From Psychrobacter sp. JCM 18903 (GTDB lineage: Bacteria; Pseudomonadota; Gammaproteobacteria; Pseudomonadales; Moraxellaceae), in NCBI RefSeq assembly GCF_000586475.1, contig NZ_BAWJ01000015.1, positions 38,506 to 102,505 of the forward strand: DNA of 64,000 nucleotides, read 5' to 3'. Every line of letters starts with the position of its first letter. Position 1 is the first letter of the stretch. A program made the translations under genes and the position numbers. Under the pieces are notes generated by a model. That model was not told where the DNA came from. It was given only the letters and a program-made list of their open reading frames with translations, and did no database searches. Positions 36,465-47,870 of this stretch are shown in pieces.

Positions 36465-37355
36465 TTATGTATGACTATGATAATGCTCATTGATAACTTG
36501 AGCACATAATTCAGGTGCTTCCATCGGCAGTAGATGACCATAATCTAACAAAGATATGATGCTGTCATCAGGGACGAATTTTTGCCATTGTTGTCGCACT
36601 TTATGGTTGATAAACAACGTCGGCTTGCCAGTGATAAGTGTATAAGGACAGCTCAATTGCTTGAGGGCGGTATCGATATGCGGCGCGCCGAAATAGTTGG
36701 CGAGCTCTTGCTCAGGCGCAAATATCAGCGTGTAACTGCCATTGGTATCTTTGGATAAACTTTGTTCTGCAAATACCCTCAAATGCGCATCACTCATTCT
36801 TCTATAAGCACGTTGAGCGCGTAAGTTCTCATAATAATCATCGATGCTTGCCCAAGTAGATAGTTTGGTGAGGGTGCTTTTAAACGGTTCGCGACTGAGC
36901 AGAAGCTTACGCGGCAATAGATTATAGAGTCTGGCTTGTGGTTTGGTAAAGGTCACAGGCTCTATTAAATATAGCTGTGAAAACAGGTCTGGGCGCTGGG
37001 CTGCAGCGATGGCGGTGGCAGTGGCTCCTTGCGAATGACCAATACCAACGATGGGTTTGTCTTGCGTTTTTTCTAAAAATTCAATAAGTATCTCGGCATC
37101 CTGCTCGCGCGTAAGACGACGGCGCTGCGGCTTGTCATACCAATAGCCACGAAGCGCAAGCGAGCTGATTTTGAAGTCAGTTGCCAGCGCACTTAATAAG
37201 GGACTATAAGTACCAACGGTAAAACTATTGCCACCATAAAAGTGTGCTGGCACGCGAGAGGCAGTACTTGATTGTATCGATGGTGTAAGCTGGCTAAGGT
37301 TATAGTAGCGCGCTTGTTTTCCACTAATATTAATATTTTTTGCAAATGCTTTCAT
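36465..37355 (-). CDS. Alpha/beta hydrolase
   Basis: About 296 residues from ATG 37355, chosen because AAGGAGG lies ten bases upstream; a GTG nine bases earlier is too close to that site. The nucleophile elbow GIGHSQGATATAIAA (Ser) is clear. A core strand near the N-terminus (ALRGYWYDKPQRRR) supports the fold. LISLLDYGHLLPMEAPELC supplies the likely catalytic His. Substrate unknown. It lies between the ABC exporter gene and alkB on the minus strand. Confidence 0.85.
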   Translation of the reverse strand: MKAFAKNINISGKQARYYNLSQLTPSIQSSTASRVPAHFYGGNSFTVGTYSPLLSALATDFKISSLALRGYWYDKPQRRRLTREQDAEILIEFLEKTQDKPIVGIGHSQGATATAIAAAQRPDLFSQLYLIEPVTFTKPQARLYNLLPRKLLLSREPFKSTLTKLSTWASIDDYYENLRAQRAYRRMSDAHLRVFAEQSLSKDTNGSYTLIFAPEQELANYFGAPHIDTALKQLSCPYTLITGKPTLFINHKVRQQWQKFVPDDSIISLLDYGHLLPMEAPELCAQVINEHYHSHT

Positions 37356-37406
37356 AATGTACACACCTCCTTGTGTCTGATTTTTAATGAAAATTAAGGG
37401 TTGTAC

Positions 37407-39311
37407 TTAGCTGTCTTCACCTAAAAAACCACCACTTTGACGGTGCCACAAGCGAGCATAAACACCGTGTAGATTTAATAATTCATCATGGCTGCCTTGT
37501 TCGATAATTTGACCTTTATCCATGACCACCAATCGATCAAGTGCGGCAATGGTAGAGAGACGATGGGCAATCGCAATGACCGTTTTACCTGTCATAATGT
37601 CATTCAGGCTTTCGGTAATGGCAAATTCAATCTCAGAGTCAAGGGCGCTGGTCGCTTCGTCCAATAGTAAGATGGGCGCATTTTTCAGCATAACACGTGA
37701 GATGGCGATACGCTGACGTTGACCGCCAGATAGTTTGACGCCGCGCTCACCGACTTGGGTATCAAGTCCTGTATTGCCTTTATCATCATATAAGTCTTTA
37801 ATAAAGTCCCATGCTTGCGCTTGCTTGGCAGCGGTAATAATTTCTTCATCGGTTGCGTCAGGACGACCGTAAGCGATATTTTCACGTACTGTCCGATGTA
37901 GCAAAGACGTATCTTGCGTCACCATACCTATCTGCTGGCGCAAAGACTCTTGGGTGACTTCATCAATTGCTTGTCCATCGATAAGGATTTTACCGCTATC
38001 AACATCAAAGAAGCGTAACAATAAATTAACTAAGGTAGATTTGCCGGCACCTGAGCGCCCAACCAAGCCTATCTTTTCGCCGGGTTTAATGTCCAAATAA
38101 AAGTTATCGAGCAGTTTAGTCTTCGTAGTAGGCGTTGCTGATGTTTTCACTGTATCTAAGATATCGCCTTCGACAGCGTCGCTATCATTCTCATAACTGA
38201 AATCAACATGATCAAAAACGATACGACCTTCGGTGACTTTCAAGGCGGGTGCATTGGGCTTATCAACGATTTTTTGCGGCGCTGATAAGGTACGCATGCC
38301 ATCTTGTACGGTTCCGATACTTTCAAATAGACTGGCAGTTTGCCACATGATCCAACGAGTCAAACCGTTCAAACGTAGTGCCATGGCTGTCGCGGCAGCA
38401 ATCGCACCGACACCGACCGCGCCTTGTTGCCATAAATATAAGCCAATAGCTGCAGTGCCACTAACCAAAATCACACTGATAGATGTTGATACTTCTAAGT
38501 AACTGACCCAGCGCATCTGTGCATGGACGGTACCTAAAAATTGCCCCATGGCATTTTTGGCATAACTCAGCTCACGGCGTGAATGGCTAAACAGCTTGAC
38601 GGTCATGATATTGGCATAAGCATCGGTAATGCGGCCAGTCATCAAGGCACGGGCATCGGCTTGCACAATGGCAGTTTGTTTGAGCTTAGGAATAAAGTAC
38701 CAAATGGTCAGCGCAACCAAGACTAGCCAAACGATAAACGGGATTAATAATAGGCTGTCCAGATTAAATAAAATGACACCTGACGTAATAAAATAAACGG
38801 TGACATACATAAACATGTCGGTGACGGTCATGACTGTATCACGTACGGCCAGTGCGGTTTGCATTACTTTGGCTGAGACACGTCCAGAGAATTCATCTTG
38901 ATAAAACTGCATCGATTGCCCAAGCATCCGCTGGTGAAAGCGCCAGCGCATTTGCATAGGAAAGACGCCTTGCAAGGTCTGAAAATGGATGAATGATGAC
39001 AATGCAATCCATAGCGGACTCATGATCATGACGGCTAGCATGAGCAGTAGCATATCGCCTTTTTCTAACCACAGATTCTGCGGTGTATAGACGCCTAGCC
39101 AGTCAACAATATTCCCAATCCAAGCAAATAGCATCGCTTCATAGATGCCAATGCCCGCAGACAAAATCATAAATATCAATAGCCAGCCACGTAAACCGTT
39201 GGTACACGCCCACAAGAACTTTAGCATGCCCTCACGGGGTGAAGGTAGCGGCATAGGGGTTTCAGGAAAGGCAGGGAGGCGAGTTTCAAAAAATCGAAAT
39301 AGAGCATTCAT
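37407..39311 (-). CDS. ABC exporter, fused membrane and ATPase domains
   Basis: 634 residues: a six-helix type I exporter domain (about 25-340) and a C-terminal ATPase. The ATPase has Walker A GRSGAGKST, Q-loop GMVTQDTSLL, signature LSGGQRQRIAISR, Walker B PILLLDEATSALD and H-loop IAHRLST. A substrate-independent half-transporter would act as a homodimer. The insert just before the ATPase (DSDAVEGDILDTVKTSATPTTK) is unusual. MsbA-like lipid or drug export is possible, but nothing here identifies the cargo. Confidence 0.9.
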   Translation of the reverse strand: MNALFRFFETRLPAFPETPMPLPSPREGMLKFLWACTNGLRGWLLIFMILSAGIGIYEAMLFAWIGNIVDWLGVYTPQNLWLEKGDMLLLMLAVMIMSPLWIALSSFIHFQTLQGVFPMQMRWRFHQRMLGQSMQFYQDEFSGRVSAKVMQTALAVRDTVMTVTDMFMYVTVYFITSGVILFNLDSLLLIPFIVWLVLVALTIWYFIPKLKQTAIVQADARALMTGRITDAYANIMTVKLFSHSRRELSYAKNAMGQFLGTVHAQMRWVSYLEVSTSISVILVSGTAAIGLYLWQQGAVGVGAIAAATAMALRLNGLTRWIMWQTASLFESIGTVQDGMRTLSAPQKIVDKPNAPALKVTEGRIVFDHVDFSYENDSDAVEGDILDTVKTSATPTTKTKLLDNFYLDIKPGEKIGLVGRSGAGKSTLVNLLLRFFDVDSGKILIDGQAIDEVTQESLRQQIGMVTQDTSLLHRTVRENIAYGRPDATDEEIITAAKQAQAWDFIKDLYDDKGNTGLDTQVGERGVKLSGGQRQRIAISRVMLKNAPILLLDEATSALDSEIEFAITESLNDIMTGKTVIAIAHRLSTIAALDRLVVMDKGQIIEQGSHDELLNLHGVYARLWHRQSGGFLGEDS

Positions 39312-39629
39312 AGGCAGTCATAAAACATCAATAGCAGTACGCCAAAATCAACGACATTACTCGTTATTTTGAATCTTTACTTTTGTTATTAGGATTGAGT
39401 ACTATTTTAGCAAACTTCCCAATCAGACCTGCATGCTAATTGTAAATTGAAGGCTAAAGAGCTACTTGTCAGCAGTCGAATAAAAGCCAATAAATAGATT
39501 GCTGTGTAAGAAATACTTTGTTACATTCTATGGCTTTATCCTAATTGGCGGTTCGCGCTTTATCTTCAGTATATGAATGATGAGCGAATAATGTCCCCAT
39601 AAAGCGGCAGTTTAACAAGGTAATAGCTC
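39312..39629. other. Divergent spacer between the ABC exporter and DMT transporter genes
   Basis: About 320 bases; no supported gene, repeat or strong hairpin was seen. Promoters for both divergent genes should lie here. Confidence 0.4.
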
Positions 39630-40478
39630 ATGATATATTTGACGATAGCGGTGCTTTGTAGTGTCGCCGTTTCAGTATTGCTAAAAGTGTTACGACAGAA
39701 AAATATAGACATACGGCAGACTATCGTCGCAGGCTATCCGGTGGCTTTTCTGCTGACGTGGTTTTTATTGAAGCCAGACGTCAGTGGACTCGGTACGCTT
39801 GGCAGTGCATGGGGCATTATTATCGCGCTTGGTATCCTGCTTCCCGCCGTGTTTATTGTCCTTGGAAGGGCGATTGAATCTGTGGGAATGGTAGCAACCG
39901 ATGCGGCTCAGCGGCTATCGTTGATTATTCCTATCGTCGCGGCTTTTTTATTGTTTGGTGAAATACTGACCAGCACGCGAATATTTGGACTGTTATTGGG
40001 CTTTCTAGCACTCGGAGCGTTGATTTATCGTCCACAGCAGGGTCAGATTAGCAGACAATCGAAGCATACACCGCTATGGTTGTTTGGCGTCTGGGCAGGC
40101 TATGGCATTATTGATATCTTGTTCAAGCAAGTTGCCAAGCAGGGCGCTGCTTTTCCTCTTACATTATTTGTCAGTTTTGGCTTAGCAGGATTATTGCTGT
40201 TTATTTATTTGCTGATTACGCGGGTGCGCTGGCAGGGGAATGCGCTCGCAGCAGGATTGTTATTAGGTGCGCTCAATATGGGCAATATTTATGCTTATGT
40301 ACGTGCGCATCAATTATTATCCGAGTCGCCTAGCATCGTCTTTACCGGTATGAATGTCGGTGTCATTGCAGTGGCAACCTTGATAGGGGTTGGTGTGTTT
40401 AAGGAGTCGCTTAACCGTATTAATGTATTGGGTTTATTATTAGCCATTTGCTGTGTGGCAGTGCTGTTTTTAGCATAA
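39630..40478 (+). CDS. DMT-superfamily (EamA-like) transporter
   Basis: 282 residues with about ten membrane helices in two five-helix halves and almost no hydrophilic stretches, except SRQSKHTPLW between the halves. The glycine-rich TDAAQRLSLIIPIVAAFLLFGE and LLLGFLALGALIYRP mark the end of the first half. AIESVGMVATDAA resembles the EamA helix-4 pattern. The transported metabolite is unknown. The ATG at 39630 follows AAGGTAATAGCTC. Confidence 0.85.
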   Translation: MIYLTIAVLCSVAVSVLLKVLRQKNIDIRQTIVAGYPVAFLLTWFLLKPDVSGLGTLGSAWGIIIALGILLPAVFIVLGRAIESVGMVATDAAQRLSLIIPIVAAFLLFGEILTSTRIFGLLLGFLALGALIYRPQQGQISRQSKHTPLWLFGVWAGYGIIDILFKQVAKQGAAFPLTLFVSFGLAGLLLFIYLLITRVRWQGNALAAGLLLGALNMGNIYAYVRAHQLLSESPSIVFTGMNVGVIAVATLIGVGVFKESLNRINVLGLLLAICCVAVLFLA

Positions 40479-40558
40479 ACGTTTAGCCTAGTGAGTTTGC
40501 TTATAGGATAGGTGATAATTATTTTATCAACGCGTTAACTTATCAGATATAGGCACAA

Positions 40559-40668
40559 AGAGCGTCCTATGATAAGGTTGTCTACAAACAGTAAGGCTGA
40601 TATTAGCCAATAAAAAGCGATTTACTTTGTGACACTTGACCTTAACAAATAACAATAGGACGCACTCT
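40559..40668. repeat. Imperfect inverted repeat ahead of the aldolase gene
   Basis: AGAGCGTCCTAT (40559-40570) is mirrored by ATAGGACGCACTCT (40655-40668), the two arms differing only by a TG insertion. The right arm ends three bases before the aldolase ATG and overlaps its ribosome binding site region. It could be the ends of a small degraded element or a regulatory site. Confidence 0.55.
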
Positions 40669-40670
40669 CA

Positions 40671-41573
40671 ATGGAATATCAAAACCAATATAACAAACAA
40701 CTACAACGTATCAAAAATGGTTCAGGGTTCATTGCGGCACTTGATCAAAGTGGTGGCAGTACACCAAAAGCGTTAGAGAATTATGGTGTCACAGGCGATG
40801 ATTATGACAACGATGAAGCCATGTTCGACCAAGTGCATGAAATGCGCGCGCGTATCATGACTTGTGAGGCTTTTGATAATGAGCGTGTGCTTGGGGCGAT
40901 TTTGTTCGAAGATACTATGGAACGTGAGGTCAATGGCAAACCGACGGCCAATTATCTATGGGAAGATAAAAATATCGTACCGTTTTTAAAAGTGGATAAG
41001 GGTTTGGCTGAGCAAATGAATGGCGTCCAAGTGATGCGTCCGATGCCAAATTTAGATTTGCTACTCGATAAAGCCAAAAACTATCCAGTATTTGGCACCA
41101 AAATGCGCTCAGTAATTTATGAGCCGAATGTCGATGGCATTGAGCTGGTCGTGCAACAGCAATTCGATGTGGCAAAACAGATACTCTCAAAAGGTCTGAT
41201 GCCAATCGTAGAGCCTGAAGTAGATATCAACAGTAGCAAAAAGCATGAATGTGAAATAATACTCAAAACTAATATTTTGCGCAACCTTGAGCGTTTAAAC
41301 GATGAGCAGCAAGTGATGCTAAAACTGACTTTGCCAGAAGAAGCGGGTTTTTACCAAGAGCTGATTGATCATCCAAAAGTGCTAAAAGTTGTGGCGTTAT
41401 CGGGCGGCTACAGCCGTGGCGATGCTTGTGCTAAGCTCAAGCAAAATCCAGGTATGATTGCTAGTTTTTCACGGGCCTTTACTGAGGGGCTGAGTAAGCA
41501 GCAAAGTGATGAAGCATTTTCTGAAACGATTAATAACTCAATCGAAGAGATTTATGAGGCGTCGAAGGTTTAA
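40671..41573 (+). CDS. Fructose-bisphosphate aldolase, class I
   Basis: 300 residues of the metal-independent (Schiff-base) aldolase type found in staphylococci and many proteobacteria. It begins MEYQNQYNKQLQRIKNGSGFIAALDQSGGSTPKAL, the family's N-terminal signature. GAILFEDTMERE and PFLKVDKGL (lysine region), MPIVEPEVDINS, and VMLKLTLPEEAGFY follow. ALSGGYSRGDACAKL forms the phosphate-binding loop. Single gene with its own terminator at 41601. Confidence 0.93.
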   Translation: MEYQNQYNKQLQRIKNGSGFIAALDQSGGSTPKALENYGVTGDDYDNDEAMFDQVHEMRARIMTCEAFDNERVLGAILFEDTMEREVNGKPTANYLWEDKNIVPFLKVDKGLAEQMNGVQVMRPMPNLDLLLDKAKNYPVFGTKMRSVIYEPNVDGIELVVQQQFDVAKQILSKGLMPIVEPEVDINSSKKHECEIILKTNILRNLERLNDEQQVMLKLTLPEEAGFYQELIDHPKVLKVVALSGGYSRGDACAKLKQNPGMIASFSRAFTEGLSKQQSDEAFSETINNSIEEIYEASKV

Positions 41574-41600
41574 AGCCTTATACTTTTATAATTGATTTTG

Positions 41601-41637
41601 AATCCCAGCTGACTTTAGGTTTGCTGGGATTTTTTTA
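41601..41637 (+). terminator. Rho-independent terminator after the aldolase gene
   Basis: Perfect 9-bp stem AATCCCAGC/GCTGGGATT with a 13-base loop and a long T run. Confidence 0.88.
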
Positions 41638-41698
41638 ATGGCATTCACAGTAGATATTTATTAAACTTGTGTTTGTTTTTATGGTTTCTGGAGAGGTT

Positions 41699-42778
41699 GT
41701 GTTTCGCTTTATTATTTTAGGATTGCTTTTACTAAGCCACAGTATGTTTAGCTATGCCAATATGGCTTCACCTACCATCGACGGTACCAATGCAAGCACG
41801 GTATATTCAAGCAAAGATATTGATATTCTCTCTGAAACCATAAATATCAATATCAAAAAAGGTTTTCATGAAGCTGATTATGATATTACTTACAAGATTT
41901 ATAGCGATAAAGAAGGTGAGCGAGTACCGTTGGTTTTTGACGTGTTTGAAGATCATATAAGTGATGATTCAGACAAAAGCTTTATAGTCGAAGTCGATGG
42001 GCAAGCGGTACCAGTACTTATCAATTATGATTATGAAAGTCATTCAAAATCATTGCCTGCTTATCATGATCCAGAAACGGATATGGCTGTGCCGTTCAAT
42101 AATGACGCTAAATACTTTGAGATACACTTAAGCGAAGGCAATCATGTCATTAATGTTAAATACTCTGCCTATCCTACAATAAACCGTAGTGATTGGACCA
42201 ATCAATATATCTATAGCTATTCATTAAAACCTGCCAAAACTTGGAAAAGCTTTGGTGACTTGACCGTTACTTTAAAGATTGCTGATGAGTCGAAATATTT
42301 GAAGACTAATCTTGGCGAACCTTTAAGTGGGATGATAAAAGCAGATTCTAAGTGGTTTTTTGATCATCTGCCTCAAGATGTTCTTGAGATATCTTATCAA
42401 CCACAACCAATGCCTCTAGCAAAGTGGTTAATTAACTTAGACTCATTAATACTTCTGTTGTTTTTAATATGTTTGTTAGGGGGTGCTCACTATGGACTTA
42501 TGTATTGGAGCCGGAAGAAAAGCCTTAAAAGAGCATGGATGGTCACATGGTTAGGGATTCTGATAGTTCCATTTATCGTATTGATGATAGTTTTCTATAA
42601 GATTTATCTTATAGATTGGTTACTGGGCGAGCATGCCAGCAGGTATCATGGTTATACTATTATTATTATTATTATCTTTGGCTATCCACTGATTTTGCTT
42701 GTTTATTTAATCATTATGAAGTTATGCGATTCTTATTTGAAACGGGTTTTTTTACAACCCTCACAAGTAAGTACTTAA
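41699..42778 (+). CDS. Membrane protein with large extracytoplasmic N-terminal domain, unknown function
   Basis: About 359 residues. I chose GTG 41699 because GGAG lies five bases before it and the product then begins with a clean signal peptide (FRFIILGLLLLSHSMFSYAN). Starts at 41669 (GTG) or 41681 (ATG) are alternatives. A beta-rich soluble part (about 30-245, with ITYKIYSDKEGERVPLVFDVF) is followed by three membrane helices near 250-275, 290-310 and 320-345. The overall plan recalls DUF2207-like proteins but I cannot claim membership. An ATT microsatellite encodes a run of six Ile. The terminator overlaps its 3' end. Confidence 0.6.
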   Translation: MFRFIILGLLLLSHSMFSYANMASPTIDGTNASTVYSSKDIDILSETININIKKGFHEADYDITYKIYSDKEGERVPLVFDVFEDHISDDSDKSFIVEVDGQAVPVLINYDYESHSKSLPAYHDPETDMAVPFNNDAKYFEIHLSEGNHVINVKYSAYPTINRSDWTNQYIYSYSLKPAKTWKSFGDLTVTLKIADESKYLKTNLGEPLSGMIKADSKWFFDHLPQDVLEISYQPQPMPLAKWLINLDSLILLLFLICLLGGAHYGLMYWSRKKSLKRAWMVTWLGILIVPFIVLMIVFYKIYLIDWLLGEHASRYHGYTIIIIIIFGYPLILLVYLIIMKLCDSYLKRVFLQPSQVST

Positions 42779-42815
42779 AAAGCTTGAACCCAGTGGATGG
42801 ATTCAAGCTTTTTAA
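42775..42815. terminator. Bidirectional terminator between the membrane protein gene and thiC
   Basis: TTAAAAAGCTTGAA (42775-42788) pairs perfectly with TTCAAGCTTTTTAA (42802-42815) around a 13-base loop. A and T tracts flank both arms, so it can serve both convergent genes. Confidence 0.85.
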
Positions 42816-42842
42816 GTTAGCCAGTTTTCAGTAAGTAAAGCA

Positions 42843-44869
<2,027 letters not shown>

Positions 44870-44997
44870 TCATGAGCATTAGCCTACGACCAAAAAACAT
44901 AGTCGCGGATGATGCTCATCAAACGTTGGACGCAGCTTTATATCAGTCTTCACTACTTAATAGTACATCAGGCACATTAAGGGAGTAATGAGGATAA

Positions 44998-45030
44998 AAA
45001 AGGCATTTCTGCACGTCCTTTGCCATAAAT
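44998..45030 (-). terminator. Possible terminator of the thiC riboswitch leader
   Basis: On the minus strand GGCAAAGGACGTGCAGAAATGCC is followed by TTTTTT. GGCA/TGCC or AAAGG/CCTTT can pair around it. It lies just downstream of the riboswitch core, where a ligand-controlled terminator would be expected. The stem is short, so this is tentative. Confidence 0.45.
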
Positions 45031-45043
45031 AACAAAGTGCTTA

Positions 45044-45170
45044 AGACTTCCCTGCGTCGGTACTAACCGCATCAGGTTCGGCGGGTGATCTCTCAGCGAA
45101 TGTATAAAGACGACTACTTTAATAAAGCAAGTTTAGTAAAGCGAGCCAATAATACACCGCACCCCGAGTC
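45044..45170 (-). promoter_or_regulatory. TPP riboswitch (THI element) of thiC
   Basis: Read on the minus strand, the core is diagnostic: GCTGAGA, then ACCCGCCGAACCTGATGCGG, then TTAGTACCGACGCAGGGAAG, with an upstream GGGGTGC that pairs to close the sensor arm. These are the conserved pyrimidine-binding and pyrophosphate-binding segments. About 50 variable bases separate GGGGTGC from GCTGAGA, an enlarged P3 arm. It lies about 260 bases before thiC, so TPP should repress thiC. Confidence 0.92.
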
Positions 45171-45376
45171 TGTCAGTGTTGTAAATCAACTCAATACTAA
45201 CAAAGTTCTGCAATGAGGCTAATGATATTTAGATGAAAATATCAGGCGTTGAGTTTGAGGTTCGATGTTTTTATGAGAACGACTCTAGAGTACCAGTGAT
45301 TGAAATCACTTGATATTACTGAGCTGTAGATAGCTTATCTAAATATTATGTAAAGCGAATGAAAGATTCTGGAGGT

Positions 45377-45399
45377 TGTCATTAAACTGTCATAAAAAT
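45377..45399 (+). promoter_or_regulatory. PhoB box upstream of pstS
   Basis: TGTCAT at 45377-45382 and again at 45388-45393, spaced by 11 bases from start to start and followed by an A/T-rich segment. This is the PhoB-binding direct repeat that precedes pst promoters. It lies about 75 bases before the pstS ATG. Phosphate-starvation induction is inferred. Confidence 0.8.
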
Positions 45400-45467
45400 T
45401 TGGCAAGATAGCACGCATGTCACAAACAATGCTTTTTTGTATCGTTGTTAAACTTTAGGAGTCCTAC

Positions 45468-46630
45468 ATGCGTTATTCGTTATTAGCAGTGGCCGTTAGT
45501 TGTACATTAGTGCTTACGGCATGTAATAAATCGACTGAAACGACAGAGCCAGCTGCGGATAGCAGTAGCGCTGTCACCACCACTGAAGCAACTACTCAGA
45601 CAACCTCTGCTTCTGCAGCAGGTTTTAAATCTGCTGAGAATATCGCTATGAATATCACGGGTGCAGGGGCATCGTTCCCGCAGCTATCTATGCTAAATGG
45701 TCTTACGACTATAACGCTGCTACCGGTGGTCAAGTCAATTACCAGTCGATTGGCTCTTCTGGTGGTATCAAACAAATCGAATCAAAGACAGTCGATTTTG
45801 GGGCGTCTGACGCGCCGATGACGCCTGAAGAGCTAGACGCAGCAGGCTTAATTCAGTTTCCGACGGTTATCGGTGGCGTCGTGCCAATCGTCAACATCGA
45901 TGGTATTGAGCCGGGCGCGTTGAAATTAGACGGTGCAATGTTGGCAGACATCTATTTGGGTAAAATCAGTAATTGGAATGACCCTGCTATCAAAGCCATG
46001 AACCCAGATTTGACTTTGCCTGATGCCGCTATTACGACAGTATTCCGCTCAGACGGTTCAGGGACAACGTTTAACTTTACGGATTATCTTGCCAAGGTTT
46101 CACCAGACTGGAAAGACAGCGTCGGGGTTGATAAAACAGTCAAATGGCCAACTTCTGCGACTGGTGCAGGTGGTAAAGGTAACGAAGGGGTTTCAAGCTA
46201 CGTCAACCGTATGAAAAACTCTATCGGTTATGTGGAATATGCTTACGCTAAGCAAAATAACATGTCACATACTGCATTGAAAAACGCTGCTGGCAACGTC
46301 GTTCAACCATCTGCTGAGACATTTGCTGCGGCAGGTGATATCGACTGGTCACAGCAAGCAGGCTTTTATAAAGTCATCACCAACTCTGAGACTGAGCAAG
46401 CATGGCCGATCGCTGCTGCGACCTTTATCTTGGTACATAAGCAGCCAGAGAATCCTCAGCAAGTGGCTGGCGTGTTGAACTTCTTTGATTGGGCTTATAC
46501 CCAAGGCGACGATGATGCCATGGCACTCGATTACGTACCATTCTCTGATGCAGCGGTTGCCTTATTCAAGGAAAAATGGAACGAGGTAAAAGGCAGTGAT
46601 GGACAGCCTGTTTATAAGCCTGCTCAGTAA
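45468..46630 (+). CDS. pstS: Phosphate-binding protein PstS (frameshifted in this sequence)
   Basis: Periplasmic phosphate receptor of the Pst transporter. The N-terminus has a lipobox-like LVLTACN, so the mature protein is probably lipid-anchored at Cys19. A Thr/Ala-rich linker follows, then ITGAGASFP. After the shift the phosphate-binding sequence continues as VDFGASDAPMTPEEL, TTVFRSDGSGTTFNFTDYL and GKGNEGVSSYVNRMKNSIGYVEYAYA. One G is missing near 45680; CCGGCA restores SFPAAIYAKWSYDYNAATGG and 387 residues. It heads the pstS-pstC-pstA-pstB-phoU operon. Confidence 0.95.
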
Positions 46631-46692
46631 CCTGTTTCTGCTAAATATTCTTTAATATCTTGTCAGTGCCTTACTAGTCCCTTTCGAGTTAT

Positions 46693-46734
46693 CCTCTCGA
46701 ATAACTATTCTCCGGTAGTTATTTGAGAGGTTTT
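46693..46734 (+). terminator. Strong hairpin between pstS and pstC (attenuator-like)
   Basis: A 15-bp stem CCTCTCGAATAACTA/TAGTTATTTGAGAGG (one G-T) with loop TTCTCCGG, followed by TTTTA. It is placed so that it can partly stop transcription or protect the pstS message, giving more binding protein than permease; that function is inferred. Confidence 0.75.
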
Positions 46735-46826
46735 ATCACAGCAAATTTGATGACAAGTTTGTTGTGATAAAACCGAATGAATGCTTCTACTATTTTGACT
46801 TGATCCTATTTAATGCTGAGACACTT

Positions 46827-47779
46827 ATGAATGATTTAAGGTCCCAACTGGCTAAACAAAAGCGCTATGACTTATTGTTTGTGAATGCTACTAAGGCTTT
46901 TGCCATATTGGTACTCTTATCGTTGGGCGGCATTTTAGTCTCCTTGATCATCGGAGCATGGCCGAGCATTCAGGCATTTGGTCTTGGATTTTATACCAGT
47001 AATAATTGGGATACGGTCGCCAATGAGTACGGGGCTCTTGCCCCTATTTATGGCACGCTAGTAACGTCATTTATAGCTATTCTTATTGCAGTACCAATCA
47101 GTTTTGGCATTGCCATATTTTTGACCGAGATGTGCCCAACCTTCCTCAAAAAACCACTTGGTATTGCCATTGAGTTATTAGCGGGTATCCCTTCTATCAT
47201 TTACGGTATGTGGGGATTGTTTGTCTTTGCGCCTTTCTTCGGTGATCACATTCAGCCTTGGTTTATTGAGCACGTCGGTCCATTGCCTATCATTGGCAAG
47301 CTATTTACGGGCGCGCCAATGGGACTGGGTATGTTTACGGCATCCCTTGTACTCGCCATCATGATCATTCCATTTATCGCCGCTACCATGCGCGACGTCT
47401 TCTCTGTTGTGCCAGACCTGCTTAAAGAATCAGCATATGGTATGGGCGCAAGACGTGGGAAGTCATGTTCAAGATCATTTTGCCATATACCAAAGCTGGC
47501 GTGGTTGGTGGCGTGATCTTAGGACTGGGTCGGGCATTGGGTGAGACGATGGCAGTGACTTTCTTGATTGGTAATGCCTTTAATATCAGTCCGAGTCTAT
47601 TTACCTCTGGTGTCACCATTACCTCAGCTTTAGCCAACGAGTTTGCCGAAGCGTCGAGTGAGCTACATTTGGCTTCCTTATTACATTTAGGCTTAATCTT
47701 ATTTGTCATCACCTTCATTGTACTATCTCTAGCAAAACTCATGCTCATGCGCATGGATCACAAGGCAGGCAATCGGTAG
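46827..47779 (+). CDS. pstC: Phosphate ABC transporter permease PstC (frameshifted in this sequence)
   Basis: Inner-membrane permease of the Pst system. Start ATG 46827 ([18 protein letters not shown]) is preferred to an earlier frame opening at 46764. Six membrane helices are visible, with [34 protein letters not shown] and [18 protein letters not shown]. The ABC-contact EAA-like loop is split by a shift near 47456. Restoring one T gives the expected [37 protein letters not shown]; the Arg in GARRW is as written in the sequence. The repaired length is 317 residues. pstA follows. Confidence 0.94.
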
Positions 47780-47870
47780 TCGTTTGACAATCTCGATAGG
47801 TGTTTTACGGATTTATTGGACATCAATAAACATTGATAGATATTGATAAAAGATATGGGAAATAAATAGT

